From Castanea sativa (Eukaryota; Streptophyta; Magnoliopsida; Fagales; Fagaceae): 64,000 nucleotides of DNA. Under the pieces are notes generated by a model, which did no database searches, was not told the origin of the DNA, and saw nothing but the letters and a program-made list of their open reading frames with translations. The translations under genes were made by a program, and so were the position numbers. Location: the NCBI RefSeq assembly GCF_040712315.1, contig NC_134015.1, positions 24,491,614-24,555,613 on the forward strand, written 5' to 3'. Below are positions 10,640 through 21,671 of this stretch, piece after piece; position 1 is the stretch's first letter, and each line of letters begins with the position of its first letter.

Positions 10640-10787
10640 TTACATTGTGCCAAACATCGGAAAATATTTTACACAACATTTTCATATACACTGCCAAACA
10701 CTGTAAAATGAAAATATTTTCTTGTAAATATTTTACATGTAAAATATTTTACCTTTACAAATATTTTACATCGAAACAAACAGAGCG
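10640..10787 (-). repeat. Right terminal/subterminal repeats of Harbinger-1
   Basis: AAAATATTTTACA and GTAAAATATTTTACC motifs repeat up to the terminal GAAACAAACAGAGCG, mirroring 4600-4755. TTA follows at 10788. Confidence 0.87.
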
Positions 10788-10864
10788 TTAGATGTTAGAA
10801 TACATTATGCATGAGTTGTCCTTATTTTACTAAAGTAGCATTCACTTTGAAATTGTAGTCAAAC

Positions 10865-13800
10865 ATGGATAAAAGTTGGATGACAATTGGTAAGACACCT
10901 GATGGCAAATTAAGTCATCCATATATTGAAGGGGTCAATGCATTTATTAATTTTGCAAGAGCGGTTGTGGACTATTGTGGTAATATTACGTGCCTGTGTA
11001 TTCACTGTGTGAATTGCTATTGACAATCTCCTCAAACTGTGCGTATACATTTGCTTCATCGTAGGATTATGCAATCTTACATTAATTGATATAATCACGG
11101 AGAACCTCGTGTATTAAACAAGAACATTCATGATAATGAAATGTCGGATGGTGATCATATGGATGGTATCGATGCCTTGGTAGGTGACCGAATTAGAGGG
11201 GAACGAAGAAATACAACCGAAGATGAGGAAGTGCACAATTTTGACAAACTTGAGAAAGATGCAAAGCGTGAGTTGTATCCGGGTTGCACTGATTATAGCA
11301 TCTTGAAGTTTGTTATTGAGATGTTGAATGTAAAGATAATGACTAAGTTGAATAATAAGAGACTTGATATGATGCTAGAATTGCTGACAAAGGTTTTACC
11401 GAAAAGTAACTTGGTTCCAAAGTCAACTTATGAAGCAAAGAAGATATTACGTGACTTGGACATGTCATACAAGCATATAGATGCATGCAAAAATGATTGT
11501 GCACTATTTTGGAAGGAAAATGAAAACCTTGATAAATGTCCGGTGTGTGAGGCGCCTAGGTACATGGATACATGTGCCTAAGGTAAAAAGATTCCTCATA
11601 AGGTATTACGTTACTTCCCGTTGACATCGAGACTAAGTAGGTTGTATATGTCAGGCCAAAGATCTAAGGACATGAGATGGTATATAGACAAACGTGTGGA
11701 CGATGGGGTAATGAGGCATCCGGCTGATAGTGAGGAGTGGAAGGAGTTTGATTTGCAACATCCTGATTTTGCCTTCGAACCTCACAATGTAAGGCTGGAG
11801 TTCGCTATAGATGGATTTAACCTTTTTGGAAATATGAACAACAACTATAGTATGTGGCCTGTCATACTTATCCCCTATAACCTACTGCCTTGGTTGGTTA
11901 TGAAGGAGTCATATTTTATGTTGTCATTGCTTATTCCTAGTTCTCATCAACCGGGAAATGAGATTGATATTTACTTGAAACCATTGGTTGACAAAGAAGG
12001 TGTAGAAACTTATGATGCTTATAGAAAATAGCATTTTCAGATGCGTGCAACTTTGTTGTGGACAATACATGACTATCCTGAATTTAGTAACGTGTCTGGG
12101 TGGAGGACAAAGGGTTATCATTCTTATTACATTTGCAACGATGAACCATATAGAGAAGCTTTGGAAAGTAAAATTGGATTCATTAACCATCGAGCTTATT
12201 TGCCTATGGTACATTGTTGGAGATATAGTCAGTTGCATAATGGTTTATTGGAGAAATGGAAGAGATCTTTAGAGTTACAAGTGGGAAAGATACAAGGATA
12301 GCTAGATAGAATGCCAAATATAATTTTAGGAAAACATCCAAGTAATAAGAAGAGACAACTCATTGGAGAACCAAATTGGTCAAAGGTAAGTATTTTGTAC
12401 AAGCTTCCATACTGGAAAAATAAGAAACTTAAGCACAACATTGATGTCATGCATGTGAAGAAGAATATTAGTGAGAGTACTTATGGTACTTTGTTGGGCA
12501 TTGAGGGGAAAAACAACGACACCAACAAGGCACGGATAAACTTGCAAAATATGAACTTTAGGCACACGTTGCATTTGAAACAACGTCCTAATGGATCATA
12601 TGACAAGCCTCGGGCTTTCTTTTCATTAAGCCCAAATGAAATGGATGGTTTCTATGACTTTTTGAAATCTGTCAAGTATCCGGATGGCTATGCAGCCAGC
12701 ATATCAAGGTCAGTGAATGCAAAAAATGGTAGATTATCTGGTTTGAAAAGCCATGACTGTCATGTGCTACTATAACGAATTCTTCGAATTGGGTTGTAAG
12801 GATTTGCACATAAAGACATTGGTCTTGTATTGTTTGAGTTAGGCAGCTTCTTCCAAGACTTATGCTCAAGGGCCCTAAGGCGGAGTGAATTGGAGAAACT
12901 GGAAGAGTGTATAGTTCTTATACTATGCAAGCTTGAGAGGTTCTTTTCTCTAGCATTCTTTGATGTCATGGTCCACATTGCTGTTCACTTGCCTCGAGAA
13001 GCAATTCTAGAAGGCTCGGTACAATATCGGTGGATGTACCCAATTGAAAGGTAATTAAATCATTTGATGCATCCATCAATTACATCTTTCCCATGTGGTA
13101 TAAAATCACATACTGTGGTTATTTTTTCCTCATAGATACCTTGGAAAATTGAAAAGATATGTTTCCAACCGAATTTGACCAGAAGGTTCGATTGCATAGG
13201 CTTACATTCTCAAAGAATGTATTAACAATTGGTCTTTGTATATTGATGGGATCGAAACTGTGCATAATCGAAGAGAAAGAAATGAAGATTTTGGTGAATC
13301 TAGCGAAAGATTGATAGTTTTTTCACAGACTGCCCGACCTATAAATGGTGGGCAGAATGATGGCAACTTGTCTCATACATTGCTTGATACTGCTCATTGG
13401 TACTTGTTGTACAATAGTCCTGAGTTAAAACCTTATTTAAAGTATGTGATTTCATATGCATGTATTGTTTGATTAAGTTTTGAATATTATCTTCAATGCT
13501 TAGCTGAAAATAAATCACCTTATTTTTATTAGTGAGCACAAAAGCACATTGCATAATCCTACTGGTGAAGCCATAACTCAAATCCAACGACAAGAGTTTC
13601 CCAAGTGGTTCAGAGAACATGTAAGACATTTGAAATTTAATCATACACTAATAAAAATTAAACATTTAAATAGTTTCATTATTGCTTATTACTAATTAAT
13701 ATCACTTGTTGTATGTCATTATAGATGAATAGATTGAAAGTTAGCGAGTCACCAGAAGCAACTAAACAGTTATGGTCATTAGCAAATGGTCCTAAGTCGC

Positions 13801-14443
13801 ATGTGAAGGAGTACACAGTTTGTATGGTCAATGGTGTAAAGTTTCATACAAGGGACCTAGACAATCTTCGTGTAACCCAAAACAGTGGTGTATGTATCGA
13901 AGGGGGCCATGAGGGAGAAATGCACGACTTCTATGGTCATGTGTGCAAAATTTGGGAATTGAAGTATGTGTTTCACCATAAAGTTGTTTTGTTCCCGTGT
14001 GAATGGTACAATACTGGTACCAATGGTCGAAGGAGAACGATAAGAACCGATGCACATTGCACAAGCATTGATGTTACAAGTCAGTGGTATGAAAATGACC
14101 CTTTTATACTTCCTAGTCAAGCGAGACAAGTTTTCTACCTTCAAAAGATACCAAATTGGGTGAACCTTGAAAAATTGTGCAATCCATCCAACATAAGGGA
14201 GTGTTTGATGTCTTGGAAGTCGGGGTTAGAGAATCCAATGATAATACAGAAGATAGTGACGCATTTCAACAAGAAGCGATTGTTGATGTTGTCTTTATCA
14301 ATGTTGAGGACAATATTATTAAGTATTGTATGGGTGATGTTGAAACTGAGGTTGTTCTTGAAGGTGGAACTTCAGGAGATGCTAATCAAAATGAAGTGCA
14401 TGAAATACCTAATGTTGATTTTGATATGGATTATGATATGTAG
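10865..14443 (+). pseudogene. CACTA TNP2-type transposase, nonsense-ridden
   Basis: The ATG at 10865 opens a transposase-associated domain (MDKSWMTIGKTPDG, with CLCIHCVNC). The Transposase_21 core follows (FAIDGFNLFGNM, SMWPVILIPYNLLPWL, VSGWRTKGYHS, DVMHVKKNISES), then a DUF4218 region (AVHLPREAILEGSVQYRWMY) and a DUF4216 region from 13725 (DNLRVTQNSGV, FPCEWYNTGTNG). The frame is interrupted by stops at 11021, 11579, 12029, 12299, 12773 and 12797, all in a single unshifted frame to about 13050. After an intron (about 13052-13134), two more stops follow near 13180 and 13198. A frameshift near 14168 separates DUF4216 from an acidic C-terminus ending at 14443. The normal product is a nuclear transposase binding element ends. 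This copy is dead. Confidence 0.9.
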
Positions 14444-14819
14444 AGTTCATAATAATTGTCTTAAATGTTGCGTGCTTGTCTTAAAGTTTTATGCTTGAAC
14501 TTGATATTGATATTGATGTGGCCATTTTTTGTGTTGAGTTAGTAGCAATTGTGTTCAAATTTAACACTTGTGAATTGCTTGATATGGATAATGGTGTGAA
14601 CTGTGATATGTAAAGTTAGTAGTAATTGTTATTGAGATGTTTTGTACTTATCTTGAACTTGATATGGATATTGATGTGGTCATTTGTTGTGTTGAGTTAG
14701 TAGCAACTGTGTTCAAATTTTGTACTTGTGAATTGCTTGATATGGATAATAGTGTAGACTATGATGTTAAGTTAGTAGCAATTGTACTTATCTTTTATGT
14801 CAATACATAGTTTCAAAAA
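14444..14819. repeat. Spacer with tandem duplication of about 160 bp
   Basis: The phrases GTTGAGTTAGTAGCAA, GTGTTCAAATTT and TTGTGAATTGCTTGATATGG occur in the same order at 14533-14600 and again at 14691-14760. This marks an imperfect duplication between the two CACTA genes. No coding capacity is seen. Confidence 0.75.
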
Positions 14820-16788
14820 ATGCCCAAAAAGGCCAAATACGCTCATAATATACCAAGGTATGAGATAGCAAGATTGGATAGAATGAGGCAAAACCAAGAG
14901 AAAATTGATGCTTTGGGATTGAAGCACATCTCAACTTCTCTAAAGGATTCTGCTCAGTCCAATTGTGCAAAAGAGAAAAGAAGTAGAGCTAGTGTTATGG
15001 TAGATGACGCTTATGTACCACCTATTGGTGACGATGACAATGATGATGAGTCATCTACTTCTATAATCCATAAGTTACAATAGATGTTCCATAAGGTACA
15101 ATAGATGACAATAACTTTGTTGTTCCATTATTTGTAATGACTTTGTTGTTCCATTATTTGTAATGACTTTGTTGTTCTATTATATATATGTTTGTTAGTT
15201 ACAGATGGCACCAGGACGGCTTACACGCTCACGAGGTGAGGCATCCATTCTGGTGGTCCAATCTACGGTTCAATCTACGGAAACACCTCCTGAGGCAAAT
15301 CCTCTTGCCCAAAGTTCTTCTAGTGCAGAGGCACAGGCTACCAACGCATTAATTAGCACGACTAGTAATTACATAGAACATAATTAATTACAATTGCACC
15401 CTGTCTTTACTATTGAGATTATACTTCACTTAATTTAACATTGATAATGTTTAAATAGGATCTGCTAGGAGAAATACCCGTGGAACAACACGAGGTATAG
15501 CAGTAGGGCACTTGTTGAAAAAAGTGGTAAGCTGCCAGTATGTATAGCTGTAGAGTATGATGCTCCTGTTGGGAAGAATACGCGCAAGCTTGTCAATCAA
15601 ATTGGCGTACAAGTGTGAAGTAATTTGTCTAATTACAATGTGAAAAACTGGAAAAGTGTTGATGTTGCTACTAAAGATGTGGTGCTTCAAAATATAGTGG
15701 TAAATTTATATTAATAACGTCTAACTCGTCTTTATTTTCACTAAGCATATTAAATTTATATAATAATATTTTTATAATATATATACACTTCATTTTACAG
15801 GATTAGTTTGAGCTACAAGGAGATTCCAACTTGGTAACAAAATCATTAAATACAAAATGTGGAAGATTATTGAGTTGCAACTCCAATAAGTTGCATCAAA
15901 CTTATAAAAAGCTCGTACAATCTCATGGTGCTAACTATGTAAGAAGCCACCTGCCAAAGAATGCCACACTTGAGCAGTGGACTGGACTCATTGATGGGAA
16001 ATGGACTAATAAGGATTGACTGGTAAATTATTTATACGTATATTATTATTACCCAATGTTTACTATATTATATTGTCAAATGATTAGCTTAATACTTAGA
16101 TGAAGTAAATGTATACTGTTTTATTTATGACTTAATAAGTATCTTGAATGTTCTTTATTAGGAAAAATCAAGAAAGAACTCTGAAAATAGGAAGAAAACT
16201 TCAGGCAAACATAGATGCGGGACAAAGGCACTTGCTGTTAGGGTTGATGAGGAGGTGCCTGTTTTTTCATTTTCTTAAACCTTAAGATATTACATGAGGA
16301 TGAAATGACATATGTATGTGTATCATTCTATCCTTATCATTCCATCCCTATCATGTTTGTAAAGCTATAACATATGTAGTATTAATGTTGTGATTATTTG
16401 TTTCTTTCTCTCTTTCAAATGATAGGAAACTATTCTCAAAGTGCAAGAGGATCATTGTCAACATCCTAATGCAATTCCCCTTACACAAGAGGAGATCTCA
16501 AACTTGGTTTTTAAGAAAAAGTTCGGTATTGTGAAAGGACTTGGCATGAGACCTTCTTTTTCTCTAGTAACCACCGTTTCATCTAGTTCCTCGGTGGAGT
16601 ATATCCAACGGCTAGAAAATGAGATAATTGAGCTCAAAGAGGGAAGAGCTAGGGAGCAAGAGGAGCGAGCTAGGGAGCAAGAGGCACGAGCTAAGCAAGA
16701 AGAGGTCCAAAAGAATATTCTTAACTTTTTGAGGAGTAAGGGTCATGATGACGCTCTTACCTATGGGGGTGGTTCATCTTCAAGTTAA
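14820..16788 (+). pseudogene. CACTA second protein (Transposase_24 / TNPA-like), degenerate
   Basis: Coding-like islands occur in order: 14820-15083 (basic start, acidic end DDDNDDESS), 15205-15387 (RLTRSRGEA, serine-rich), 15460-15700 (RRNTRGTTRG start, several stops), 15831-16019 (RSHLPKNATLEQW), 16162-16255 (RKNSENRKKTSGKHRC) and 16429-16788 (IPLTQEEISNLVFKKKFGIV, then a charged coiled coil with REQEERAREQEARAKQEE). This order matches the plant Transposase_24/Ptta family, the DNA-binding accessory protein that recognises subterminal repeats. Likely introns separate several islands. Stops such as those at 15538-15620 show decay. Exact exon joins are uncertain. Confidence 0.75.
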
Positions 16789-17309
16789 AACACTTATTGG
16801 TTAGTACTTTATATTACAATTTAAAATCTATATTTGTTTTCTACAACTTATACATTAGGAGTTGTGATTTTAATTCATTGGTGTTGCTACTCTTAATGCA
16901 TTGTTAGAAATGTTTCTTATAACATAGTTAATGTTTTTACTGTACGATTTTAATATAATATTGTTTTTATATTTGTGTAGATTTCTTATTGGTGGCTTTT
17001 AGAGGATTTACTTTTGGCATTACTTGAAGACATATGAGGACATCTACCATTAGTTCTAATTATATTATGCTACACTTTTTGTATTGTTATAAAACATCTT
17101 GAGTTATTGTATGTGTTGCAAACAATTATTGTATGGAAGAAGTTTGAATTGGATACTTCTTTTATTTTTTACTTGTGGAATGTATAGATCTTTTTTTATA
17201 AATGTGTTGTTCAAATAAATGTGTTATTCAAATTTGAGGTTTTAATAATGTAATGACTGGTTACAGGTTAATATCAAAGCTATGAAAAAAATAAAAACAG
17301 AAAATAAGT
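16789..17309. other. CACTA 3' non-coding region
   Basis: AT-rich sequence between the TNPA-like stop and the subterminal repeats. No coding or structural signal is seen. Confidence 0.5.
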
Positions 17310-17836
17310 TTTAACGACAAATTTTTTCGTCACAAATATAGCAACAAAAAATTGTTTTAGTGACGAAATATTTCGTCGCTAAATGTAGCAAAATTTTGTA
17401 AGAAATGGTTTTAGTGATGAAATTTTCGTCACTATATGTGCTTGGATTTTCTTAAAAATAGTTTTAGTGACGAATTTTTTCGTCGCTATATATACCCAAA
17501 AATAGTTTTAGTGAAGAAATTGTTTGTCACTAAATATGATTTAATAAACTGAAGTGTTTTTAGTGACGAAATATTTTCGTCACTGAATAGTGTTTTTAGC
17601 GAGGAAAACATTTAGCGACGAAACGTTTTCGTCGCTAAAAGTTTTTTATTTTTAAAACAAATTGGACTTTTAGTAATGAAATATGTCGTCGTTAGGACTT
17701 TTAGCGACGGGGTTTCAGTGATGAAATGAGTTTCGTCACTAAAAATCCGATTTCGTCGCTAAAAGTTTTTACTGACGAAAAACTAGACTTTTAGTGACGA
17801 ATTTTTTCATCACTAAAAATGCATTTTGTTATAGTG
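17310..17836. repeat. CACTA 3' subterminal repeats and terminus
   Basis: More than a dozen copies of TTTTAGTGACGAAA, TTTAGCGACGAAA or their complements (TTTCGTCACTAAA, TTTCGTCGCTAAA) occur in both orientations. The zone ends GCATTTTGTTATAGTG at 17836. In CACTA elements such motifs bind the TNPA-type protein and are required for excision. Confidence 0.9.
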
Positions 17837-18345
17837 TAAATAAGTTGTTGTTTCTATGAACTAAAACCTAGATGCATGTTGCATATTTTATTAAAACACT
17901 TATTGTTATTTTATCTAAAATGCATGTTGCATGTTTTGTAAAAACACTACTTATTATTACTTTATCTAAAGAAATCGATAAAAACAAATAAGTTGCTGTC
18001 TCCATCAACTGAAACTTAAATTTTGTTAAAACACTTATTGTTATTTTATCTAAAGAAATTGATAAAAACAAATAAGTTGTTGTCTCTATTAACTGAAATT
18101 TACATGCATGTTACATGTTTTATTAAAACCCTTTATTGTTATTTTATCTAAAATGCATCTTGCATATTTTGTAAAAACACTTATTGTTACTTTATCAAAA
18201 GAAATTGATAAGAACAAATAAGTTGTTGTCTCTATCAACTAAAACTTAGATGCATGTTGCATGTTTTGTTAAAACACTTATTATTATTTTATCTAAAGTA
18301 ATTGATAAGAACAAATAAGTTGTTATCTCTATCTAAAAATTATTT
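17837..18345. repeat. Minisatellite beside the CACTA terminus
   Basis: The phrase AAATAAGTTGTTGTCTCTATC and variants recur near 17838, 17988, 18070, 18214 and 18312. GATGCATGTTGCATGTTTT, AAAACACTTATTGTTATTTTATC and AAAGAAATTGATAA blocks lie between them. Unit length alternates between about 82-98 and 145-150 bases because some units carry a second internal copy. Confidence 0.85.
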
Positions 18346-18367
18346 TTATCCAAAATATTGCTGTAAT

Positions 18368-18670
18368 TTGGTAAGTTCATTTGGCAATATCACAGTTTCA
18401 AAGCCAACTTTTATTATATAGTATATAATATATAGATTAATAATATATTTGAAATAAAAAAATATAATATAAAAATAAACTAAATATCATTTAAATGATA
18501 TTTTAGATTAATAATATTTAAATGATATTTGGTAAAGTCATTTGGTGCAATCACGATTTCAAAGCCAATTTTTATTATATTGTATATAATATATAGATTA
18601 ATAATATATTTAAAATAAAAAATTATAATATAAAAAATAAACTAAATGTTATTTAAATGATATTTAGATA
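18368..18670. repeat. Tandem duplication of about 165 bp
   Basis: Two successive copies share TTCATTTGG/TCATTTGGTG, CAATCACGATTTCAAAGCCAA (first copy CAATATCACAGTTTC), TTTTATTATAT, ATATAATATATAGATTAATA and ATTTAAATGATATTT. The sequence is AT-rich and no coding is seen. Confidence 0.8.
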
Positions 18671-18700
18671 TAAAAACGTACTTTTAAAATTTTCTTCTTA

Positions 18701-18863
18701 GTGGGTTCCAGCTAGTTCAACTAGTAAAGTTTCTGATGGTTGAATAAGAGATCTGAAGTTTAATCCCCCGTCTACACTAAAAACTGATTGGTGTCTTAGT
18801 CTGATAATAAAGAGTTATCTTCAAGAACAGACGGTATGAGTTATAAGTTGAAACTCTCCCACA
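18701..18863 (+). mobile_element. tRNA-derived SINE with perfect 15-bp target duplication
   Basis: The element begins GTGGGTTCCAGCTAGTTCAA, holding an A-box-like TAGTTCAACTAG at 18713-18724. A B-box-like AGTTTAATCCC lies at 18757-18767, and it ends in a CAAAA-type tail. AAAATTTTCTTCTTA occurs immediately before (18686-18700) and immediately after (18864-18878), a perfect 15-bp duplication typical of LINE-dependent retroposition. A truncated relative lies at 32935-33042. Confidence 0.88.
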
Positions 18864-18878
18864 AAAATTTTCTTCTTA

Positions 18879-19078
18879 AGTTTCAAACGGACCGCCCCTG
18901 TGAATGTTCTCACACTAGGCAACATCAATCTCGCCAACCTTACACCAGTAAACGAAAAGCCAGCCGCTAAGGGCAAGTTTAATTCCGAATGACAGATGGG
19001 TCACCAAACACATGGACCAACACTCCAAATGGCCCACGCTAAGAGCAAGTTTGTGTAAGGCTTGCCTTTTAAACTTGC
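18879..19078. other. Unique non-coding spacer
   Basis: A short stretch between the SINE and the hAT element. A GCTAAGGGCAAGTTT phrase at 18967 recurs imperfectly at 19039. No gene is seen. Confidence 0.5.
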
Positions 19079-19086
19079 ATATGGCG

Positions 19087-19861
19087 TAGGGATGGCAATT
19101 TTTCCCCGCCCCGCTTGACCCGCCCCTCCCCGCTTCGCCCCGTGCGGGTTTTCCCCGCCCCGCAAAGGTGATGGGGTGGGGATGGGGCGAGATTTTAGAC
19201 CCGCATCACAGGGTGGGGCGGGGATGGGTTTACACTTTTTAGACCCGCCCCACCCCCTCCCCGCGTTAATAAGGATTAAATTATAATTTTTTCATACTCT
19301 AAAATCCTACTATTTAAACAAAAATATCATCAACTTATTTTATTCTACCTAACGTGGTTTTACCTCTCTTTTCTCTCAAGCAAAGTTGGAAATAAGGTAC
19401 CGATTTTAACTCTTTTTTTTTGTCTTTTCATTCATGATTCAAATGTCTTTCTCAACTTACTGTTCATCATTAATATAATATGAGATTTTTGTGTCATACT
19501 ATGAGATTTTTGTTGTGACATTGTCTTGTTAAACATTTAAATAATATTATTTAGTTTTTGCTAAAAATTAGTTTGATTTGATAGGATAAATTTATTTATA
19601 ATTTCAAGTATATTTTTAATATTGAAACATGTCATTTTATTTGAAAAAATGGTAATAGTTATAGGGAAAATTAACAAGAAATAAAGTTTTACGGTATAAG
19701 GCGGGGCTTCGCAGGTCTTCACGGGGCCTTAAGGGGCGGGGATGGGGCAAGAAATTTTCCCCATCAGGCGGGGCGGGGCGGGGATGGGGCAAGAAAAATC
19801 TATACGGGGCGGGGGCGAAGATCCCATCCTTCGGCCCCGCCCCGCCCCATTGCCATCCCTA
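19087..19861. mobile_element. Non-autonomous hAT element (TAGGGATGGCAA ends)
   Basis: The inverted ends TAGGGATGGCAAT and ATTGCCATCCCTA enclose 775 bases. A perfect 8-bp duplication, ATATGGCG, flanks them at 19079-19086 and 19862-19869, as hAT elements produce. The ends are unusually GC-rich (CCCCGCCCCGC and GGGGCGGGG runs) while the centre is AT-rich. No transposase is present. Confidence 0.92.
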
Positions 19862-19869
19862 ATATGGCG

Positions 19870-20334
19870 GAGTGATTCACACAAGAGGTTTCACAATTGC
19901 CATTGGTTGGAATTCAAACACGCATGGGTCTCAAGCATCTCAAAAAAAAAAAAAAAAAACAATGGTGTTATATATTGTTCACATATTGTTCACATATAGC
20001 TTGTCTTTTCAGTGGTGATTCTATGCAAAGTATTGACACAAGATCTTTTTTATGCAAAGTATTGACACAGGATCTTGTTTACCTCAGTAGTTCTACCATG
20101 CCAAATGTATATATCCCACACCAAGCTATACTTTCAAGACATTCCAAACTCAAGTTTTAACATTAGGTTAGTCTATGGTAAATCTAGGGTTAATCAAGTA
20201 TTCTCAAGTGTATAAACTCTATATTAGGTTCATTGTAACACAAGTGCTTAGTATATATGTAGCGGTTAAGAATTTTCTGCTCTCTCTTTTGTGCTTCTGC
20301 TATCATTCAATCATCGCACAATCACACAACTTTC
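19870..20334. other. Non-coding stretch with short direct duplication
   Basis: TATGCAAAGTATTGACACA occurs twice at about 20022 and 20051. The part at about 20200-20330 has a retroelement-LTR-like character, but I cannot identify a family. No gene is supported. Confidence 0.4.
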
Positions 20335-21495
20335 ACAGATAAAAATCCAGAGGTTAAAAAAGAAGAGAAAAATCATTTGTAAAAACTCATGTTTTTAGTA
20401 TATAAATATAAAAACACAAAGTAACACACTGTGCGAAAGAAACACTCTAAGAAAACAAAAAGAAAACACATCACATTATGATCTCTCAGTTACTCCACCT
20501 CCCATGAAAAACCCATTGACTAGACACCAACACCAATACCATCTTCTGCCCTAACGTTTTCCAAGCTTCCCCATTCCTATCCCACCACACAACATCATGA
20601 CCCGTCTTTTTCTTTTTTCCTTTTTGTGCATATGGTTCCTCTTCTACCGATCACAGCTGAGCATAACTACGTACCACTGTGAATACCAATCAAATTTCTT
20701 ACCTTAGATTGTTAATTTCAAGCATCGACTCATGTGGGTTTGTGGGTTCTATTGAAACTGTAGATGATATAGTGGTAAAAACCTTTGCACATAGATCAGA
20801 CACAACAAACCAAATTTCGATGACAACCTTTGGTATGTAGGGGCCAAAAAATTTGGTGATGATTAAGGCCAGACAATGCATTTGTGTTACTTAGTCCCTT
20901 ATCCTAACTAACTGACAAGTCACATTGCTGTCTAACCCAAGGGGTAATGAGATCCAAATAGTACCATGAAGGATAAGGATTGAATCCAGTATTCCTGTGT
21001 GCACTGACCCAAGTCGATTCCGTGAATGAAATACATCATACATGGTCCTTATAGGTTATGTTATAAAATTCCAAGTACATCCCAAAACTATCTCATGATG
21101 ACCCCTCTATTTTCAATTGATTTCTAAAATCTTAAAATGTGCTTTCCCAAGTTTTTAAACACATACACTCTAGTAAAGCCCTTTGAGTTAGCATTTAGTA
21201 TCACTCCTGGTACAGACATGTTATGATGGGACGTTGCTCCTCAAAAACTTAATGCTGATAGGCTTATTCGGTGTTGAAATATATCACATGTAATAATGGG
21301 TTTCAAATAGAAATTCGATTCTCACACAAAATGATAAAATTGCACGCATTGTAATTTGCCCATGCATCATTTGCATTTTTTTTTTCAGATGCTTATGGAT
21401 TTCATGTATCTTAATATATTTTCATTTTTTTTAACATCCTTTAGCTTGAAAAGCATGTTTAAAGTAGGGTTATGCATGTTTTGAACATTTTCCAG
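20335..21495. repeat. Dispersed segment, copy 1 (paralogue of 53256-55450)
   Basis: Long shared phrases with the second copy include TTTAGTATATAAATATAAAA, ACACAAAGTAACACAC, CACATCACATTATGATCTCT, CAGTTACTCCACCTCCCATG, TCTTCTGCCCTAACGTTTTC and GCTTGAAAAGCATGTTT, all in the same order and orientation. This copy lacks the Pack-MULE found in copy 2. Its site CCCATGCATCATTTGC at 21359-21374 shows the uninterrupted state. No coding region is recognised, so its nature (old transposon or segmental duplicate) is unknown. Confidence 0.85.
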
Positions 21496-21663
21496 ATTTG
21501 GTTTCAATCCTTTTGTTATTGTTATGATGAAAATTTATTTATTTGTAAATATGTAGCATTCTACTCATTAATTTTTTGTTCTAGGTTTTCGTTGTTATTA
21601 TCTTGCTTTATTATTATTATTATTTTTTAAAATTCAATCTTGCTTTTATTTTCACGGTAATAG
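21496..21663. other. AT-rich spacer before hAT-2
   Basis: No features are seen apart from a TTATTATTAT run near 21609. Confidence 0.5.
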
Positions 21664-21671
21664 TGTGAATG

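Larger units (their letters stand above)
4600..10787 (+). mobile_element. PIF/Harbinger DNA transposon, nearly intact
   Basis: The left end is CGCTCTGTTTGTTTCAATGT (4600-4619). The right end is the inverted match finishing GAAACAAACAGAGCG (10773-10787). TTA flanks both sides (4597-4599 and 10788-10790), the standard PIF/Harbinger target duplication. TAAAATATTTTAC-type palindromes crowd both subterminal zones. The element encodes both proteins of the family in the same orientation: a DDE transposase (6972-8306) and a MYB/SANT-domain protein (8644-9609). It is about 6.2 kb. Only one nonsense codon is visible in the coding exons, in the MYB-like gene. Confidence 0.93.
10791..17836 (+). mobile_element. 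CACTA (En/Spm) element, 3' portion; left end not found
   Basis: The two genes of a plant CACTA element lie in order: TNP2-type transposase (10865-14443) and a Transposase_24/TNPA-type protein (14820-16788). A dense subterminal repeat zone (about 17310-17830) follows, and the terminus ATAGTG ends at 17836. Read from outside, that terminus is CACTATAACAAAATGC. No matching CACTATAACAAAA start occurs between the Harbinger right border and the TNP2 start, or elsewhere to the left in this window. Either the left end is deleted or it lies beyond base 1, with the array and S13 fragment inside the element. Many nonsense codons make it non-autonomous. Confidence 0.85.

Noticed and set aside
17310..17830. 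CRISPR-like spaced repeats
   Set aside because: The context is a plant CACTA end; motifs occur in both orientations with irregular spacing and no spacer structure.
18701..18863. A functional tRNA gene
   Set aside because: A- and B-box-like blocks are present, but there is no cloverleaf or anticodon arm; the flanking duplication and tail identify a SINE.
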